Assembly (NCBI GenBank): GCA_002633005.1
Contig: NMRA01000232.1
Location: 548,866-612,865, forward strand
DNA from: Phoronis australis
Taxonomy: Eukaryota > Phoronida > Phoronidae
Length of the DNA: 64,000 nt
Direction of reading: 5' to 3'
Made by a program: the position numbers and the translations under genes. The notes below the pieces were generated by a model, which was given only the letters and a program-made list of their open reading frames with translations, was not told where the DNA came from and made no database searches. Positions 37,509 through 50,678 of the stretch are shown piece by piece (the stretch's first letter is position 1; each line of letters starts with the position of its first letter).

Positions 37509-39317
37509 TGTTTTGTTATGTGATTGGTTCTCAATACTAGATGTTAATGAACTGTTGCTTTTTAACTCTCGTTATAGTAACTGAAAAATTTCCCAAATTT
37601 TGGAACTTTAATGTGCGTGTATTATTACTCTTTTAACAGCTACACCAGCTTTCCATCACAAAAGCCAACTTTGGACCAGTAGAAATGACACTTGATTATT
37701 GCCAGGCTCCCTACAAGTTGGTGTGACACAGTGCGTCATTTTGTGTACTAAGCATGTACTTGGTGCATTAAGAACACTTTTTTATTGCTACAAGTCAAAT
37801 AAATGAAAATACATAAAATACAACTATTTAGCCCAGAAAGCGAACCATTATATCCAGGCAGGAACTCTCAGTTCTTTGCAAACTCAGAAATCACTTCTCA
37901 ACTGAGTGAAGAACAAGTTGAGCTGTACTGAATTTGTAGCTTTGAAATCGCTTTTTTTGACAAAACGCGAGTTTACAGCCTTTTTAAGGAGACAATTATT
38001 GCTTTCATGCATATTTTTGTTTTTAATCAAGGTAATTACAACAATCATAAATGAATAAAACTAATTAAGAACTTATATCTCAGAAAAGGCTGATCAGATG
38101 AAACTTTCAGAAACCATGTTTTATGCACTGTTCCCAAAATGCTGATGGGTAATGTTTTTAAATAGATCTGCTTTTGCGCGAGAACCACAGAGTTATAACC
38201 TAAAAAATGTGACATTTTTATATAATTATCTTGAAAATTCACATCAACTGAAATGTGGTCATTGGTACTGTTGTTTTGGTGCGATTGTACTTTCTGTTTT
38301 TTGCTAAATTTTACCAATAGCAAAGTCCAAAAATCAAATTCTACCTTTTCTAATTTCAACAATCTTTCATGAATCAGTTTTGTAGATATTTGGCTGAGAA
38401 TGCACACACTTGTCAACGAGGTCCTACAAGTACATAACCTGGCCAAATAAACCCGATTCACAGTACAGTGCAATATTGTTAGTATGTGATCATGCAACCC
38501 AATTAATGGCAAAAACCAAATCTTACATGCTTTTTCCTCACGGAAAGTATAATACTTTTACTACATTTAAGTCTTGTTTTGTAGATATTTGATTGAATAA
38601 ACACAGACTTGTTGATAAGGTCCTTCATGACCTGGTCTTATTATTTTGTCTTCACATTTTATGTAATGAAAAACAAAATTAAGAACTCTCAACGAAAATC
38701 AACATTATCACCCAACATCATGCTTTAGCTGGCATTTTTATGCTTAATTTCGGATGTTAAAGAACACTTAATTACACAATTAAGACTTTCCTTGAGGACA
38801 TCTATTTCAAAATGAATGTATTTCAAATTAATTTCAATGTGCTTTGTGGTAAACAGGTTCATTTACTTGGCTTGTCATGACCGGGCATTTTATGCATCGA
38901 ACTGCGAACTGTTAGTTTCACCCACGCCCAGAAATTATTCCTCACCAAGTAATGGAAAAGTTGTCAGGTTTTATGGCCATTAGTTATGTAAATCAATGGT
39001 TTCTTTACGGAAGGCACAGGTTTATAACAGGTGTGAGGAAAGTACCTTTAACCTGTGAATAATGGGGGACATTACAAATTTCAATGTACGTAAAGTTGAT
39101 TCTACCACTAGAGGGAAATACTACTTTGCATAAGTCTCCCATTAACATATATTTAGAAAATATGTTTACTTACTGGATAGTTAACAACAGTCTTAAAAAC
39201 AATACTAAAATTGCACAAAATATCTCTTCTTATCTATAAGCTACGGCTGCAAAAGAAACTTACATAAATGAAGCCGCAAGTAAATCCCACAGTACACAAT
39301 CATCACGAGTACAGCTT
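37509..39317. other. Intergenic; dispersed repeat A copies
   Basis: No gene recognised. The part 38240-38640 belongs to repeat A: it carries TGTGGTCATTGGTACTG, then TTGTCAACGAGGTCCTACAA and, about 190 bp on, the related TTGTTGATAAGGTCCTTCAT, each followed by ACCTGG. The rest is AT-rich and featureless. It contains the convergent 3' ends of PAAF1 and the ankyrin gene. Confidence 0.5.
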
Positions 39318-40223
39318 CTAAAAAGAAACTGAAGAGCAGTTTACTTTTGGTATGTCTTCACCATTCAAAATGGACAAGGCACTCTCAACTTCGTTCACAC
39401 TCTTTTCCTGTATCTGCACGTCCATAGAATGCAAATGCCGCCTTCTCATCACATCTGCCACAATTTCAATATCTGTCGACGCTAGATAGGAACCTCCTGC
39501 ACTTAAAATGCCCAAAACATCAACACGTGCTTTACCCAACATCCGGAGCATTTTTTCTTTCATGGGACGCTGAGTGGCATTTGAAATATGATTGGCAATA
39601 CTGTGAACTGGAGTTCTCCCAGAGGAGTCGAGTACATCGACCTTACAGCCCGCTAACAGCAATACCTTCATCTTAAGCAGTAGTGACGTTTCAAATTGTG
39701 CAAGAAACGGAAAATCGCCCCCAACTACCTTATGTAGGGGAGTCTGCCCATCATGGTTTTTTTTGTCAATGTCACAGCCAAAGTCAACACAGTAGATGAA
39801 TAGGCCCATGCTGCGCCAACTAAATGGAATGTTCATGGCTAGAACATGCAGTACATTATTGCCTTGTTCATCTATCGCATTCAAACTAACACCATGCTCC
39901 ACAAACAGTTTGACCATGTGCAGGCGGGCACCTAAAACACATCCAAAAATGACTGATGGATCTATGTCACAGCACTCACTGAGTAGCAACTTCACCACCT
40001 CTGGCTTGCTGTAACCAATTGCCAAAGAGAGTATCGATTCTGCTTCACCCCATACTTGAACTTTGGATCTAGCGTCCAGCTGTCCTTGATCTATCCACTC
40101 TTTGATTTTCTTGACACTTGAAGGGCTGCCACACTTGACGGCCAAATATACTTCCATGTCAAACAAGTTGATCTCGTCGTTAACCAAAATTTCATCTTCC
40201 GAGTCATCCTCATCATTCCACAT
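39318..40223 (-). CDS. Ankyrin-repeat protein, 301 aa (possibly the last exon of a longer gene)
   Basis: A single long minus-strand frame with an acidic start (MWNDEDDSEDE) and ankyrin-type repeats over about residues 60-215. Clear units are ILSLAIGYSKPEVVKLLLSE, GARLHMVKLFVEHGVSLNAI, GNNVLHVLAMN, HDGQTPLHKVVGGD and SSGRTPVHSIANH. The TPLH and long-helix patterns are typical; the spacing is irregular, like ASB-type proteins, but I see no C-terminal SOCS box. The tail (about 235-301) is unassigned. Ankyrin repeats bind proteins, so no specific function can be given. The minus strand reads TCTATTATTGACAG directly before the ATG, a good splice acceptor. The ATG therefore either follows a 5' UTR intron or is an internal methionine of a larger protein; I found no convincing upstream exon. 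Confidence 0.72.
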   Translation of the reverse strand: MWNDEDDSEDEILVNDEINLFDMEVYLAVKCGSPSSVKKIKEWIDQGQLDARSKVQVWGEAESILSLAIGYSKPEVVKLLLSECCDIDPSVIFGCVLGARLHMVKLFVEHGVSLNAIDEQGNNVLHVLAMNIPFSWRSMGLFIYCVDFGCDIDKKNHDGQTPLHKVVGGDFPFLAQFETSLLLKMKVLLLAGCKVDVLDSSGRTPVHSIANHISNATQRPMKEKMLRMLGKARVDVLGILSAGGSYLASTDIEIVADVMRRRHLHSMDVQIQEKSVNEVESALSILNGEDIPKVNCSSVSF

Positions 40224-42010
40224 CTGTCAATAATAGACAAAAAACTGTAATAAATAATAGGACTGCAAAGATTGTTCCATTAGGTTAAGATAATCTTTTT
40301 GAGAACCATTGTTGGACACCTACGGTAACTCAGGGGTAGCTTTAAAGTCAGTGGCAGACCTATGAAACACAAAAAATTTAAGTTTTAAGTTTTTCCAACC
40401 ACACAAGGCAGCACAAAAACGGTAAAAAAATTATCTAACTTGCTTCTTGCTAACATTTATGAACATCCTGTAAAGCCAAAAATGTTCTTTAGAATAGAAA
40501 TTGCCCCAGTTTAAAATAATCTCTACTCTTTGTTTCCCATAAACCTGGACATGATGAAAAAAAAATCATGTTGCTAGGTGACGTTGGAACAGATAGAAGA
40601 GAGGGTTCAGCATTCTTTTGCTATAATCATTTAATACAATGGGATTTCTCATGGTCATCATGACAGCAAATAGCCACTGTTGTGCGATAGGATATTAAAA
40701 CGATACTCACAAAAAAGTTTAACATCTCAAAATGTTTGTGAATGAAAGAAATTGATGTTCAGATCCCTGCTAACTCGATCAGAACATTCTGCACATCAGA
40801 GTTAGAAATTGGGTCAAGCCAGAGATGCCTTTGCACCTCACTCACAGAGTTGAAGTAGAATGTGTCATAAGTTTGTTGTTTTTGGCATAAGGAGCAATCT
40901 ACTTGTCAAGCACTGGTATGTAAAAACACCAGAGCCAGCTAACTTACTTTTTCAACTGCCATAACTATAAGCCAAGACAAGCTGCTATAATTTCACACGT
41001 CACTAGCTTTACTTGACTTATAGAACATGTATGGATCTGGGTTTGACTAGTTACAAAAATGCTTTACACAACTGTGGTCTGCAATTGATCAAAGCAATCG
41101 TTATTAGCTCATGCAGTGATCAATAGAATGTAGTAAGTCAAATGGAGAAGTAAAATGAATATAAAACATGAGGTACAAAATGAATTGTTTCGCTGGTAAT
41201 AAAATAAAATGCAAATGAAATTAAAAACACTAGGTTTTAGTTCAAGCATGTACGGTAGAGCTCTAGGTTAGGAGAGTATACAGTTGGCAATGGAAACTAC
41301 AGACAGGGTATGCAGGAATCGTTTTAGAAAGAAAATGTGACTTTGGGTCAAATTTGACTGACAGGGCTTCAAATCTATGAACCGATAATAGAGGACTCAT
41401 GGGTCACCTTAATATTTTCTGTTCTTTGTCAGTTACTGAGATTTTGTTTGGAGTAGGAGCATGTGTCACATTTTGTCTGCTATGTAACTCAGTTACCGGC
41501 TAGTGATTGCATTTCAACCCTAGCACATAAAACCTAACCAGAGCAGCAAAACTGGAACATTTTCCACACAAAATTCAATTTTGTGTAAACGAACAGAAAT
41601 ATTGTGGATGTAACACCTACTACAGTTAGTAGTTGATGAAACCTATAAATCAAATTCAATATTCTTCTACTTATAACACATGCCAACAGCTGCATATATA
41701 TTGCAAATCATATCGAGGGAAATAATTAAGATGGGATTTTTTTACCACATTTGCTCTGCTCATGAAACCGCAAGTGCTCATCCAAGTGCGCAGTAGAGGT
41801 CCCAGCTCAAACAGTGGTAGGGCCTATATATGCTATTTGTTTTGGACAGCTGTCCTGCATGTTAGAACCTGAATGTAATTGCAGTCAAGACAAAACATTG
41901 TGTGATTGCAATTGAACACAATTTGAATGAGCGTCCATTGGCCAGAGAACAGGATTGCAGTGCATTAGGGAATTTTCAAAATTGGGTCAAATTATGGTGT
42001 TTGACAGCAA

Positions 42011-42032
42011 TTACACCCCCCNCCCCCCCCCC
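42011..42032. other. C-run with ambiguous base (assembly uncertainty)
   Basis: A poly-C tract interrupted by one N at 42022. The true length of the run is uncertain. Confidence 0.9.
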
Positions 42033-42548
42033 AGCCTTTTAGAGATGGCTATTCCTTGGAAAATAGTAAGCCTGTGGCTTAGGGCTGGCTTATGGCTCAA
42101 AATCCTTTTTAACCAGTTATTTTGCATCACTAAGTCTTAACCGAAGCTCAGGGCCGGAGATAGAGCCGGTTGTGTTAATGATAATGCACATGAATGTACC
42201 TGTGCTTTAAAAATGATAAAAACTGCGAAAAAACCTAAATGCAGCGTCACGTGTAAGTTTGGTTGGTTATCATTCATAGTTAGGCCATGGTTAGGCCTAC
42301 CCTCCCAGATGAAATTGAAGACAAGTTCTCTTTGAACTGGCGAGTTGTAGGTTTTCAGTTCTGAAGGAGTTCACAACTGGTGAAAGAGACTGGAGATCTT
42401 TACTGCATTCTTCTTCGCCGTCGTAGGCCTACAAGCAGTCCAGCGTTTTGTCATTACTTTCCGAAGACCGACTCGACGACCCTCTGACACCATAGACTTT
42501 ACTAATATCTATGCTGACACAGCGCAGTTTCTGCCCAACCTGGGTAGA

Positions 42549-42686
42549 GTTCAGTAATGCTAGGCCCTGCGCTAGGACCTTGCTAAAATCTAGCTACAAT
42601 CACGTGCTTTCGTTCAAAATACACGGCAATATCTCACGGAATCTCGCGAATTTTTCTTTTATATCGAAGTCCTAGCGTTACTGAAC
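42549..42686. mobile_element. MITE family 1, copy B
   Basis: A 138-bp element with inverted ends GTTCAGTAATGCTAGG and CCTAGCGTTACTGAAC. It shares the interior landmarks of copy A at 3619-3743: GCTAGGACCT(T/A)GCTAAAATCTAG, CACGT, AATACACGGCAAT and a CTCGCG before an AT-rich stretch. The same orientation and co-linear structure show one family. Confidence 0.82.
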
Positions 42687-43151
42687 CGCTATCGTTACTG
42701 CAGTCTCGTACCCAGTCGGGATTCGAGACTGTTGTCACTGCGATCTTCGTCTGGAGTCAACAGTCTGTGCACTCACACTACCCAGCTGACCGCGGTCTGC
42801 CAGAGAGTCCATGCCATCATGACCATTCAAAATCTTCAGCTCATAAGTGGCACTGAGTACTTTTCGCAAAACGCGAATTGAAAGACCAGTGATGTTCATT
42901 AATATCATATTGCCATTAATTTTGTCATGACACTAGGCCAACAGTCCATATACAGTACAACAAAGATATCTTTTGAATTTTGTTGTACACGTTTTTAATG
43001 ATTTTTTATGCAAGTTATTGCAAAAACCTCACGGGAAAACAAGTAACAATTAAAAAACAGTATAAAAACAATTCAAAAATTAAAATCTTCTTTGGTCAAG
43101 AGACTCAATAAATTCTTTTCAATCATTATGGAGAAGGGGTCCTGTCATAGG

Positions 43152-43542
43152 CCGCCGGTTGCATAAACTTAACAGTTCCAAACTCACTGCAATTAAGTTC
43201 CCTAAATCTTTTTCGTATTTCTTTCGTTCTTTAGGCACAGACGTAATATTTTTCTATACTTTTATCGTTATTATGAGCTCTTCTTTGTCTAATGGCATTT
43301 TCTCAATTAAAATAATTAGGGGCTTAGTCCTTAAATTGGGGGCGTTGCATGAAAAGATCCCCACTTATTTTCAATAATATTGAGAATTCGATGTAGAGTT
43401 TACTCTCGATTTGTATCAAAACCAAACATTGGCACAGTAATGATTCTCAAACAGCACAGTGTTTTCACAAGCTCCGGCGCAATATGTAGAGATTTAGGGA
43501 ACTTAGCGGAGTTCCTATTAGGAACTGTTTGCAACCGGGCAC
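43152..43542. mobile_element. Long-TIR MITE family 2, intact copy
   Basis: A 391-bp element with imperfect inverted ends of about 50 bp. The left starts GCCGGTTGCATAAACTTAAC and reaches TTCCCTAAATCTTT. The right runs AGATTTAGGGAACTTAG and ends GGAACTGTTTGCAACCGGGC. The interior (GGGGCTTAGTCCTTAAATTG, TTTTCAATAATATTGAGAAT) matches the reverse complement of 28887-29169. There is no coding capacity. Confidence 0.8.
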
Positions 43543-46500
43543 TTACATGTATATTCCTAGTGCCAAAGGTACCACTACGTTGGGAAACAATTCCGTCACT
43601 ATTTCTCAGTCTGTCCATGTTACCTCGATTAAGTGGGCAAACTAAGCCCCTGAATGGACGATAAACCCAAGTAATATTAGAGGCCTAAAAGGTGGTTTAG
43701 TATATTTTCCAAACTTTTGCATGCATGTATATGAAGTCAACGTTTAGGGGAAAGATAACCATTCACACGTAAAATTGCGCTAATTGATACTTTCTCCAAC
43801 TCCCATTTTTGCAGAATCTTTACAAAGGATACAAAATCTCTGGCGTAGGTTAATCGTGTTTTTATCAGTACTTTTTATCACGGTACACAGAGTGTTCTTG
43901 AAGAAAAAGAAATAAACCATCCAGGAGAATTCGTAGTCGTAACAAGTTATAATCTGTCAACTGCGCTCTTAAAAGGATTTGTGGAATGATGATCATGAAT
44001 AGGTTGGCGGCGGGAAACGGGTGCTTCGCTGGTGGTATACAGACACTCACATGCGGGCGTTCACGGTTTTTGCGGCATGTTTGATTTTTAGTAGGACAAA
44101 AATAGTTTGAGAGACGTGAAGAAGACCATTTTCATTAAGGTGTTAAATCCGTCAAATAAAAGAGGCCTGGAACGCGATAAACAGGCTTAATTATTGAAAG
44201 TGATTCTCTGCAGCTGAAACAGAATTCAACCTGCTCACCAGCCATTTTTATGGTTTGTTCGTAAAGATTTTTAATTTCTGTTGATATCAAAGCATTTTCA
44301 TTTAGTTTCAAATTTAAAAAACGACCTCTCAACTGTTCGCCACTACGTCGATTTTTCTCCCACAAGGCAAAGCACTTCTCCTTATTTGGTATGGCAAGAT
44401 ATAGACGTACCACATTTCTCTGGTATGGAAAATATGACCTTTGACTTAAAGCGATTTCAAGCAACTGACTGTGAGCGCATTTATCACAAGTGGGAGGGAA
44501 CTTTTTGAATTAGAAACTTTGTGGAAACCACGGAATTTTTCCTTCGCGCGTATTTCAAAAAGGCATGAATTTTGTGATTTTTTCAGGAAATTTCCTCGCA
44601 GGGAAAGCGAATTACTCTGCATTAGACATTGCGAGATGGTACTTTCGTCAGGAATTGTTTACAAGATATTTTTGACCAGCTTTCGCGGTGCATTCCTCTT
44701 TAATAAGCACAGAGGTTATAGATTGGCGCTGTAGTGCTCATGCATGGACTCGCTAATATAGAACACATCTCGCACAAGCACATCGGGTAGCACCACCATT
44801 TCGAGAGCTTAATGAATTCTAGTGGTTGACCAGAGTTATCTGTGCTGTGATTAAAAAGAACTATGTAAACAGCTGTTCATGAAAAATAGCATACATTCAC
44901 TAGTTGCCAATTTCAATGAATGCTGATGTTACGATAACCAATCAAACTGAAGCGCAATTATGAAAGTCACAGAAATTGTTGAATACATGCTAAGTAGCTG
45001 CTAGGGTAACAAGTTTGATTTCTTCGTTCATATTGAAGTTCGATTCCCAAAAGTCGCCCGACGGCAGCCGGCGCACACACCCGATTTTACTCGTTTCGCT
45101 GGTTACATGGCAGAATGAGTCAACAGGTGCACTAGTGCGAACGTGTGCATGTTTCTCAGCAATTGATTCTTCCGTATACGTCACTAAATGGATGCAAAAA
45201 TAATCTCTAAGCATTTTCAAAAATGTTACTGGGTTTGCACTCGTGCGGAAAGAAACAAAATGAATAATATCCTTGTTGATCGCGAATTATGGCTCATTAA
45301 ACTTGCAAAAACGGAGTGACGCATGGAAGTGTGTTTTGCCGTTCACCAAAAATATCAAATCGAGGCATCCTAGAGCAGACCGATTCACTTAATTCTCGAG
45401 ACCATTTCCGCCGGGCGCATCGGCGATTTTCCTAGAATACCGACAAAACATGCATTTTTATGGTTTATCGCTCAGTCCCACCTTATCCAGTCAGCAGACC
45501 TTCGGACTTGTGCACCTTCGGATTACGGAGCTGCTCGTGTTTCATACAGTCCGACTGTTGGCCCTCACACCATGCTGAGGAGAGACGTTTCCTGTCAGTG
45601 CGATTGCCAGTGCAGCACTATATATGTACGTCACTTGATAAAAATTGATAACCTGACAGACTGCATCAACTGCTGCTCATTTCCTGCTTTTTTGAAATTA
45701 TAGATCCTTTCGCATGGGGACCAGTGGAGAAGGGTCTGTTGATTGCATATGCCGTCATCTTTTTGTCTTTTTGATAATTTCTTAAGCGGCTGCTCACGCC
45801 CAATGGTGGAATCGATTGCCTCTACCTCCCTATTTTTGTGAAACCATACATTCTTTTAGTGGTTAAGGAAGGTCGCTTCTTGGAGGGTCACACGACTAAC
45901 TGTCTCTCTTTTCCAAATTTCGATTATATTTAGCCGTTTATATAAGGGGTCGCCTTCAGACGGGGTCCTCTCTCGAAATTTGGCACTGAGAAGAGGTGAA
46001 GAAGATTTCAAATTCATCAAAAAACACAAATCAAATTCATGTCATGCAAAGCACAAACAGCATCAAGACATTTGGCCCAAACAGCCAAATTTGTAGAACT
46101 GCAAATTATAATAGAATAGACCGCCATCGAAAGGAAAGAAGTTTGAAGAGCTTGAAGACCACTGTTTGTGAATTAGACAAAAGAATTATTTCCGATATTT
46201 TTATCAAGCTAAAATGTCGATACTTGTTTCCATCGAATCAATCATACCATTGATATTTTTGGAGATTGTTACTAAAAGTTGTTTGAAAGAATCTTGCTTG
46301 TCGATCACACTTTCTTTAGTATTTGGTGATTGCGTACAGAGAAGGTACTCAAAATACTGTACATGTACTGGCAATCCCAAACAAAGGTTTCGGCGATTTT
46401 TGGAGTTAAAATTTAACTCATAAACTTTTAATCAATAGCTACCTCTGGCAAGAACCAAAAATTGACCGATTTTGACAATTAGAAGCTATCTTTGATGCTT

Positions 46501-48052
46501 CTATGAACTTACAATTCCAGGTTTAAGTTGGGAAAATCTCTATCACTCGATCCCTAAAAGCGACGTGCACTAGACAATCTGATATAACACTCAAAAGATA
46601 TTGACGAAATTCGGATAGTTCTACAGGGTGTCCCAACCAAGATTGGTAGTTTAAATTCACTAAAAGGATCTCAAAAAGGAATCGAGTATCTAAATCAAAT
46701 TAAGTGCATTGCTTATTAACTTGGGATGATTAATTGTCCATGCACTTCCTTGGTGTGTTTTAGTTTCATGTTTTGATGGATGCCTCCCACGGGTTTTGAC
46801 TCCACTTATGGGGGCGCCAGGGGTCAGTAAAAAATTGTCAACATCCAGATAATGGGGGTCAGAGGTGGCGACACCGGATAGTAAGGGGAGGCAAAAGTCA
46901 GGCTGGGTGGAGGTTGTTTGCTTTACCACATGCAAAAGTAGTGCTATATAGTGCTAACAATTCTGGTGTTAGTGGTAGCTGATAGATATGCCTTCAATGA
47001 TGTTGGTGGTGGGCTGGTGGCCCAGGTAATTAATCACCAGATCACAGTTGTAACTGAGTCATTCAAAGTAAGGTTAGTGAGACGATTTGCAAGTGCAATT
47101 GACTGTAATAACTTAACCCATAAGAATGGTGGCATATGTATTATAAAACCCACAATGCATTGCACACAGGTAATATACTATTAACATACAAGGCTTGAGC
47201 CCAAACATTTTTGCCATAATAGTAATAAGAATGGTTACAAGTCCCTAGGATAATTTTTGCTGGTATCTGGGTACACATATGATGCAGTGGAACTGCGCAC
47301 AACTATAATGCCCTCAAAGGGTCACCTCCTCCTTCACAAGTGATCGAAACATGAACATGACTGACTTCTTAAAATAGTTCTGAACATGATAGCTATAAAT
47401 TTCTACCAAGCGAAATGATCGCCAGCAATATATATGGAAAGCTTAGAAGTAATCTGAAGGCTGTCAATACTGATTGCTTTGATAGTGACACTATTTTGGT
47501 TTAATTTTCAATGTCCATTAATTTTCAATGTCCAAGATGATCTATTTGGAGACAGGAATCATTTTGCGTCAAGATGGGATCATTCTGATTGCTTTAGGTT
47601 TCTAGAAGTGAGTAAAAGATTTGTTCCTATTCCAACATATGCTTTTCGTAACAACCTGGTGAATTATCATGTTTCAAGTGAAAAAGATGGCAACCATCCA
47701 AATACTATAAAACTTGCATACGTCAAAGCTAACTGTAGTGAACAATTTTGTCCTTGCATGTCGAAATTTGACTTATCTGAAAAGCACATGCACAAATTAG
47801 AACAACCCTAGAGCTGAATAAGCAAAAGCTGACTTGTGTTGTTCAACTTACAAGCGTTCACTGTATTCACTCAATATTGCAGTTTCAAAGAAGCATGTTT
47901 GCACTGTTTGCCAAGAGCATGCTGAGTGATGTTATTCCATTACTTCTCCGGTGGGATCAGATTACTTTTCATCACTACTCACACTGTCTTCATACATTTC
48001 CTGATGTATGCAGTCAAGGAGAAAATCTAGTTCACCAACTCCCAGCATACTA

Positions 48053-48510
48053 CGCACTCATCTATGGATAACAGGACTAACAGCCCTGTCAGTTGAGCAT
48101 TCCACCACTTGACAATGCACTCATCTATGGGTAACAGCCCTGTCAGTTGAGCATTCCACCACTTCACAATGCACTCATCTATGGGTAACAGGACTAACAG
48201 CCCTGTCAGTTGAGCATTCCACCACTTCACAATGCACTCATCTATGGGTAACAGCCCTGTCAGCTCAGCATTCCACCGCTTGACTATGCACTCATCTATG
48301 GGTAACAGGACTAACAGCCCTGTCAGTTGAGCATCCCACCACTTCACAATGCACTCATCTATGGGTAACAGCCCTGTCAGCTGAGCATCCCACCGCTTGA
48401 CTACGCCCTCATCTATGGGTAACAGCCCTGTCAGCTCAGCATCCCACCGCTTGACTATGCACTCATCTATGGGTAACAGCCCTCCCATTTCAGCATCCCA
48501 CAGCTAGGTC
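48053..48510. repeat. 54/63-bp minisatellite
   Basis: About eight tandem units (core CACTCATCTATGGGTAACAG, then CCCTGTCAG and CATCCCACC). Units are 54 bp or, with a 9-bp insert AGGACTAAC, 63 bp. Both lengths are multiples of three, so the minus strand stays open for 153 codons with the repeated peptide GLLPIDECIVKRWDAELT. It lies about 310 bp beyond the LYRM2 stop on the same strand, so it may be transcribed in that gene's 3' UTR. I do not regard the frame as a proven gene. Confidence 0.9.
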
Positions 48511-48817
48511 TCAACAACCAGATCCTAAAACAACAAGAAACAACCAATAACAAAAGTACTTGAAGAGCATGACTTTGTGCCAATGAATGCATGCAAGAGT
48601 TGTGAACTTGTATGTTTTAATGCATCCAAATGACCATCTTCATTATTGCATTTCACTGGTGTCACAACAAAATTATTAATTAGCTCAAACACAAGCTTTC
48701 GTTATTTCTCACAGTTTCTTTAGCTTTTTAGTTCCTTTTAAGAAATTGAGGAATTTCTTCAGAGAATTTTAGAACCACACTTTGAATGACACCAGTTACC
48801 TGTTGTGGAGCAGGGCA

Positions 48818-50678
48818 TCACCTAGTTAGTTGAAGAGCAGTAGTTAGTTCCTTGAGAGTCATTCTTCCCTGAGTCAGCATCATCTTGATCACATGCTGTT
48901 GAAGGGTAACACAATAAGCAACAACACTGACTTCAATATACTTATTTCCCATTTCCTACTTCATTTTACTTGTCACTCTAATATGTTCAAATATCAAAAC
49001 ATCAAATGTTTGGTAAATTAATGAAATGTAAGAAACAATCAGTGTGTGTTTTGATGTGGTGTTATAAAAACATGGTTTCGCAAATGTCACGTGACTGACT
49101 GAGTTGGGTCAGACTATGCATCACGCCACCTCATGTCACAACCGGGTCGAAACCAACAAACATGTCGATACAAAAAATAATGGAATGTTCTGTGACAGGT
49201 TTGAAAATTTGCGTTTAATAGGGAATCTTAACAGTTATGTGAAGAAATGGGAGGAAAATAGCAAATCAGGTAATCATGTCTAAACTCATATAAAACACAT
49301 AGTACCAGACATGCAACAAGGTTCATCACTCAAAGGTAAACAAAAGTATGTTGCATGTTTTGGGATTAAAATTCACGTGATCTCAGCATTCATATAAACA
49401 CAGATACTTTCAAGAAAATCTTGATTAAAAATAGGGATGGGCGCTAAGCCAGGCATGGTGTTAAAAAGTAAAAGTTTGAAAATTTTGCAGACGGGCATCA
49501 AACCCAACATGGTCGGTTAACTCAGACTATGGTATGTCATAATAATCATGAGACAAGGTTCTGTAGTCCAGTAAAGTCTCACATGTGCACTAATCAGTTA
49601 AAAACACAAACTTCAAACTGCAATGAATCAAGTTAGCAGAGGTGAATCATCCTGAGAATATTAACTGGTCATATTAAAAAACAAAAATACAAAACAAAGA
49701 TATGAGTCCACCCGAAAACATGAACGAAAACTGGTTTTTCAAAGACACAGGGTTTTAACCCAATTGTGTGACTGAAGAATGCCAAGACACAGAATACCTG
49801 ACATGTCCCCAAGGCATACCTCATCTGTGTGGTGCTTGTTTTTCTTGAAATCTGTCCTTGCCCAGTCAAGAAGTTCTTTTCTGTGATTGTTATCAGGAAC
49901 CTTTCGCGCAGTTCGTAAAATGTCCCTGTACAGTGACAAGACTTCCCCACGCAATAAAAACTGAAAAAGCATAGTTCTAAGTTTGTTTGCGGTGGTATTT
50001 TTTGATCTGGGAAGACATCAATGCACTTCAAAGTCTTCATCTATGCACAAAAATGTATTTCTATCATCTAGCAACATGACTTGACGGCCAACCAGTGCGA
50101 GAACGTCAAGTTCGAGAGTATATGGGATGACCACTGCAAAGAGCTATAACCCTATATATCATGACTGGACCACCCGGCATCACTAATGTGGCCAGTGGAG
50201 ACCACAGGTGTCATCACTCCTCAGCTTCTGATCGTCTCCAATACGCAGTACACTTTGTCTTGGGGACAATCAGAAGTCAGGACGCCTGTACTCGCTGTAC
50301 TGTATAGCCTTTTCTTGGTACAAAGCTGTATACGGTCTTTAGCTTTACACGTTGATGCAAGTTTCACGGCGAGGTGATGAGCAAAACTACCCTGGCTGTG
50401 TGCAATTTCGGGGTCTACGGAAGAAATACATACAGTGATACCTAGCTGTAGCTGGTTGGCTAGTACTCAGTAGTAGTGGCTGTGGTGCACTGCCACTGGA
50501 GACAGGGAGATGCTATTGACATCGCTGTACCAATGCGTTTCTTATTTAGCAGGTTTTGGGTGCGTGTGGCGAAGCCGTTGATATTCGAAACTTGAATTCT
50601 GGCGCAACTGGTTTGAACCTTACAACAATGTTTTACCTGTCTCAAGTTTAACACGCTGGCAGGCAGTTTTTGTGCCAT
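48818..50678 (-). CDS. LYRM2: LYRM2: mitochondrial LYR-motif protein 2, 3 exons
   Basis: Coding exons 50678-50637, 49960-49820 and 48895-48818 (stop TGA), all in phase 0 with GT/AG borders, give 86 aa (human 88). The start MAQKLPASVLNLRQ is followed by the LYR tripeptide at residues 24-26 (VLSLYRDILRTARKV), the WARTDFKKNK segment with the conserved Phe at residue 52, and the tail KMMLTQGRMTLKELTTAL. Complex1_LYR proteins are small three-helix matrix proteins that bind acyl carrier protein and assist respiratory complex or Fe-S protein assembly; LYRM2 is linked to complex I. The start is set by length and similarity. The upstream region is moderately CpG-containing. Confidence 0.94.

Larger units (their letters stand above)
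40224..48050. other. Long intergenic stretch without a recognised gene
   Basis: Contains MITE copies at 42549-42686 and 43152-43542, and a C-run with one ambiguous base (N at 42022). There are many short frames on both strands, for example 44135-44464 minus and 47479-47811 plus, with no recognisable domain or splice context. The 47479-47811 frame (110 codons) has a Cys-containing tail (ANCSEQFCPCMSKF) but resembles nothing I know. The 5' UTR of the ankyrin gene may lie in the first few kb. Confidence 0.5.

Noticed and set aside
38045-38512. 155-codon minus frame
   Set aside because: It lies within dispersed repeat A, and its peptide shows no domain.
44135-44464. 109-codon minus frame
   Set aside because: No recognisable domain or splice context, and other frames overlap it on the opposite strand.
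47479-47811. 110-codon plus frame with a Cys-containing tail
   Set aside because: Unlike any family I know; an 18-bp duplication in its start (AATTTTCAATGTCCA twice) and absent gene context make it too weak to call.
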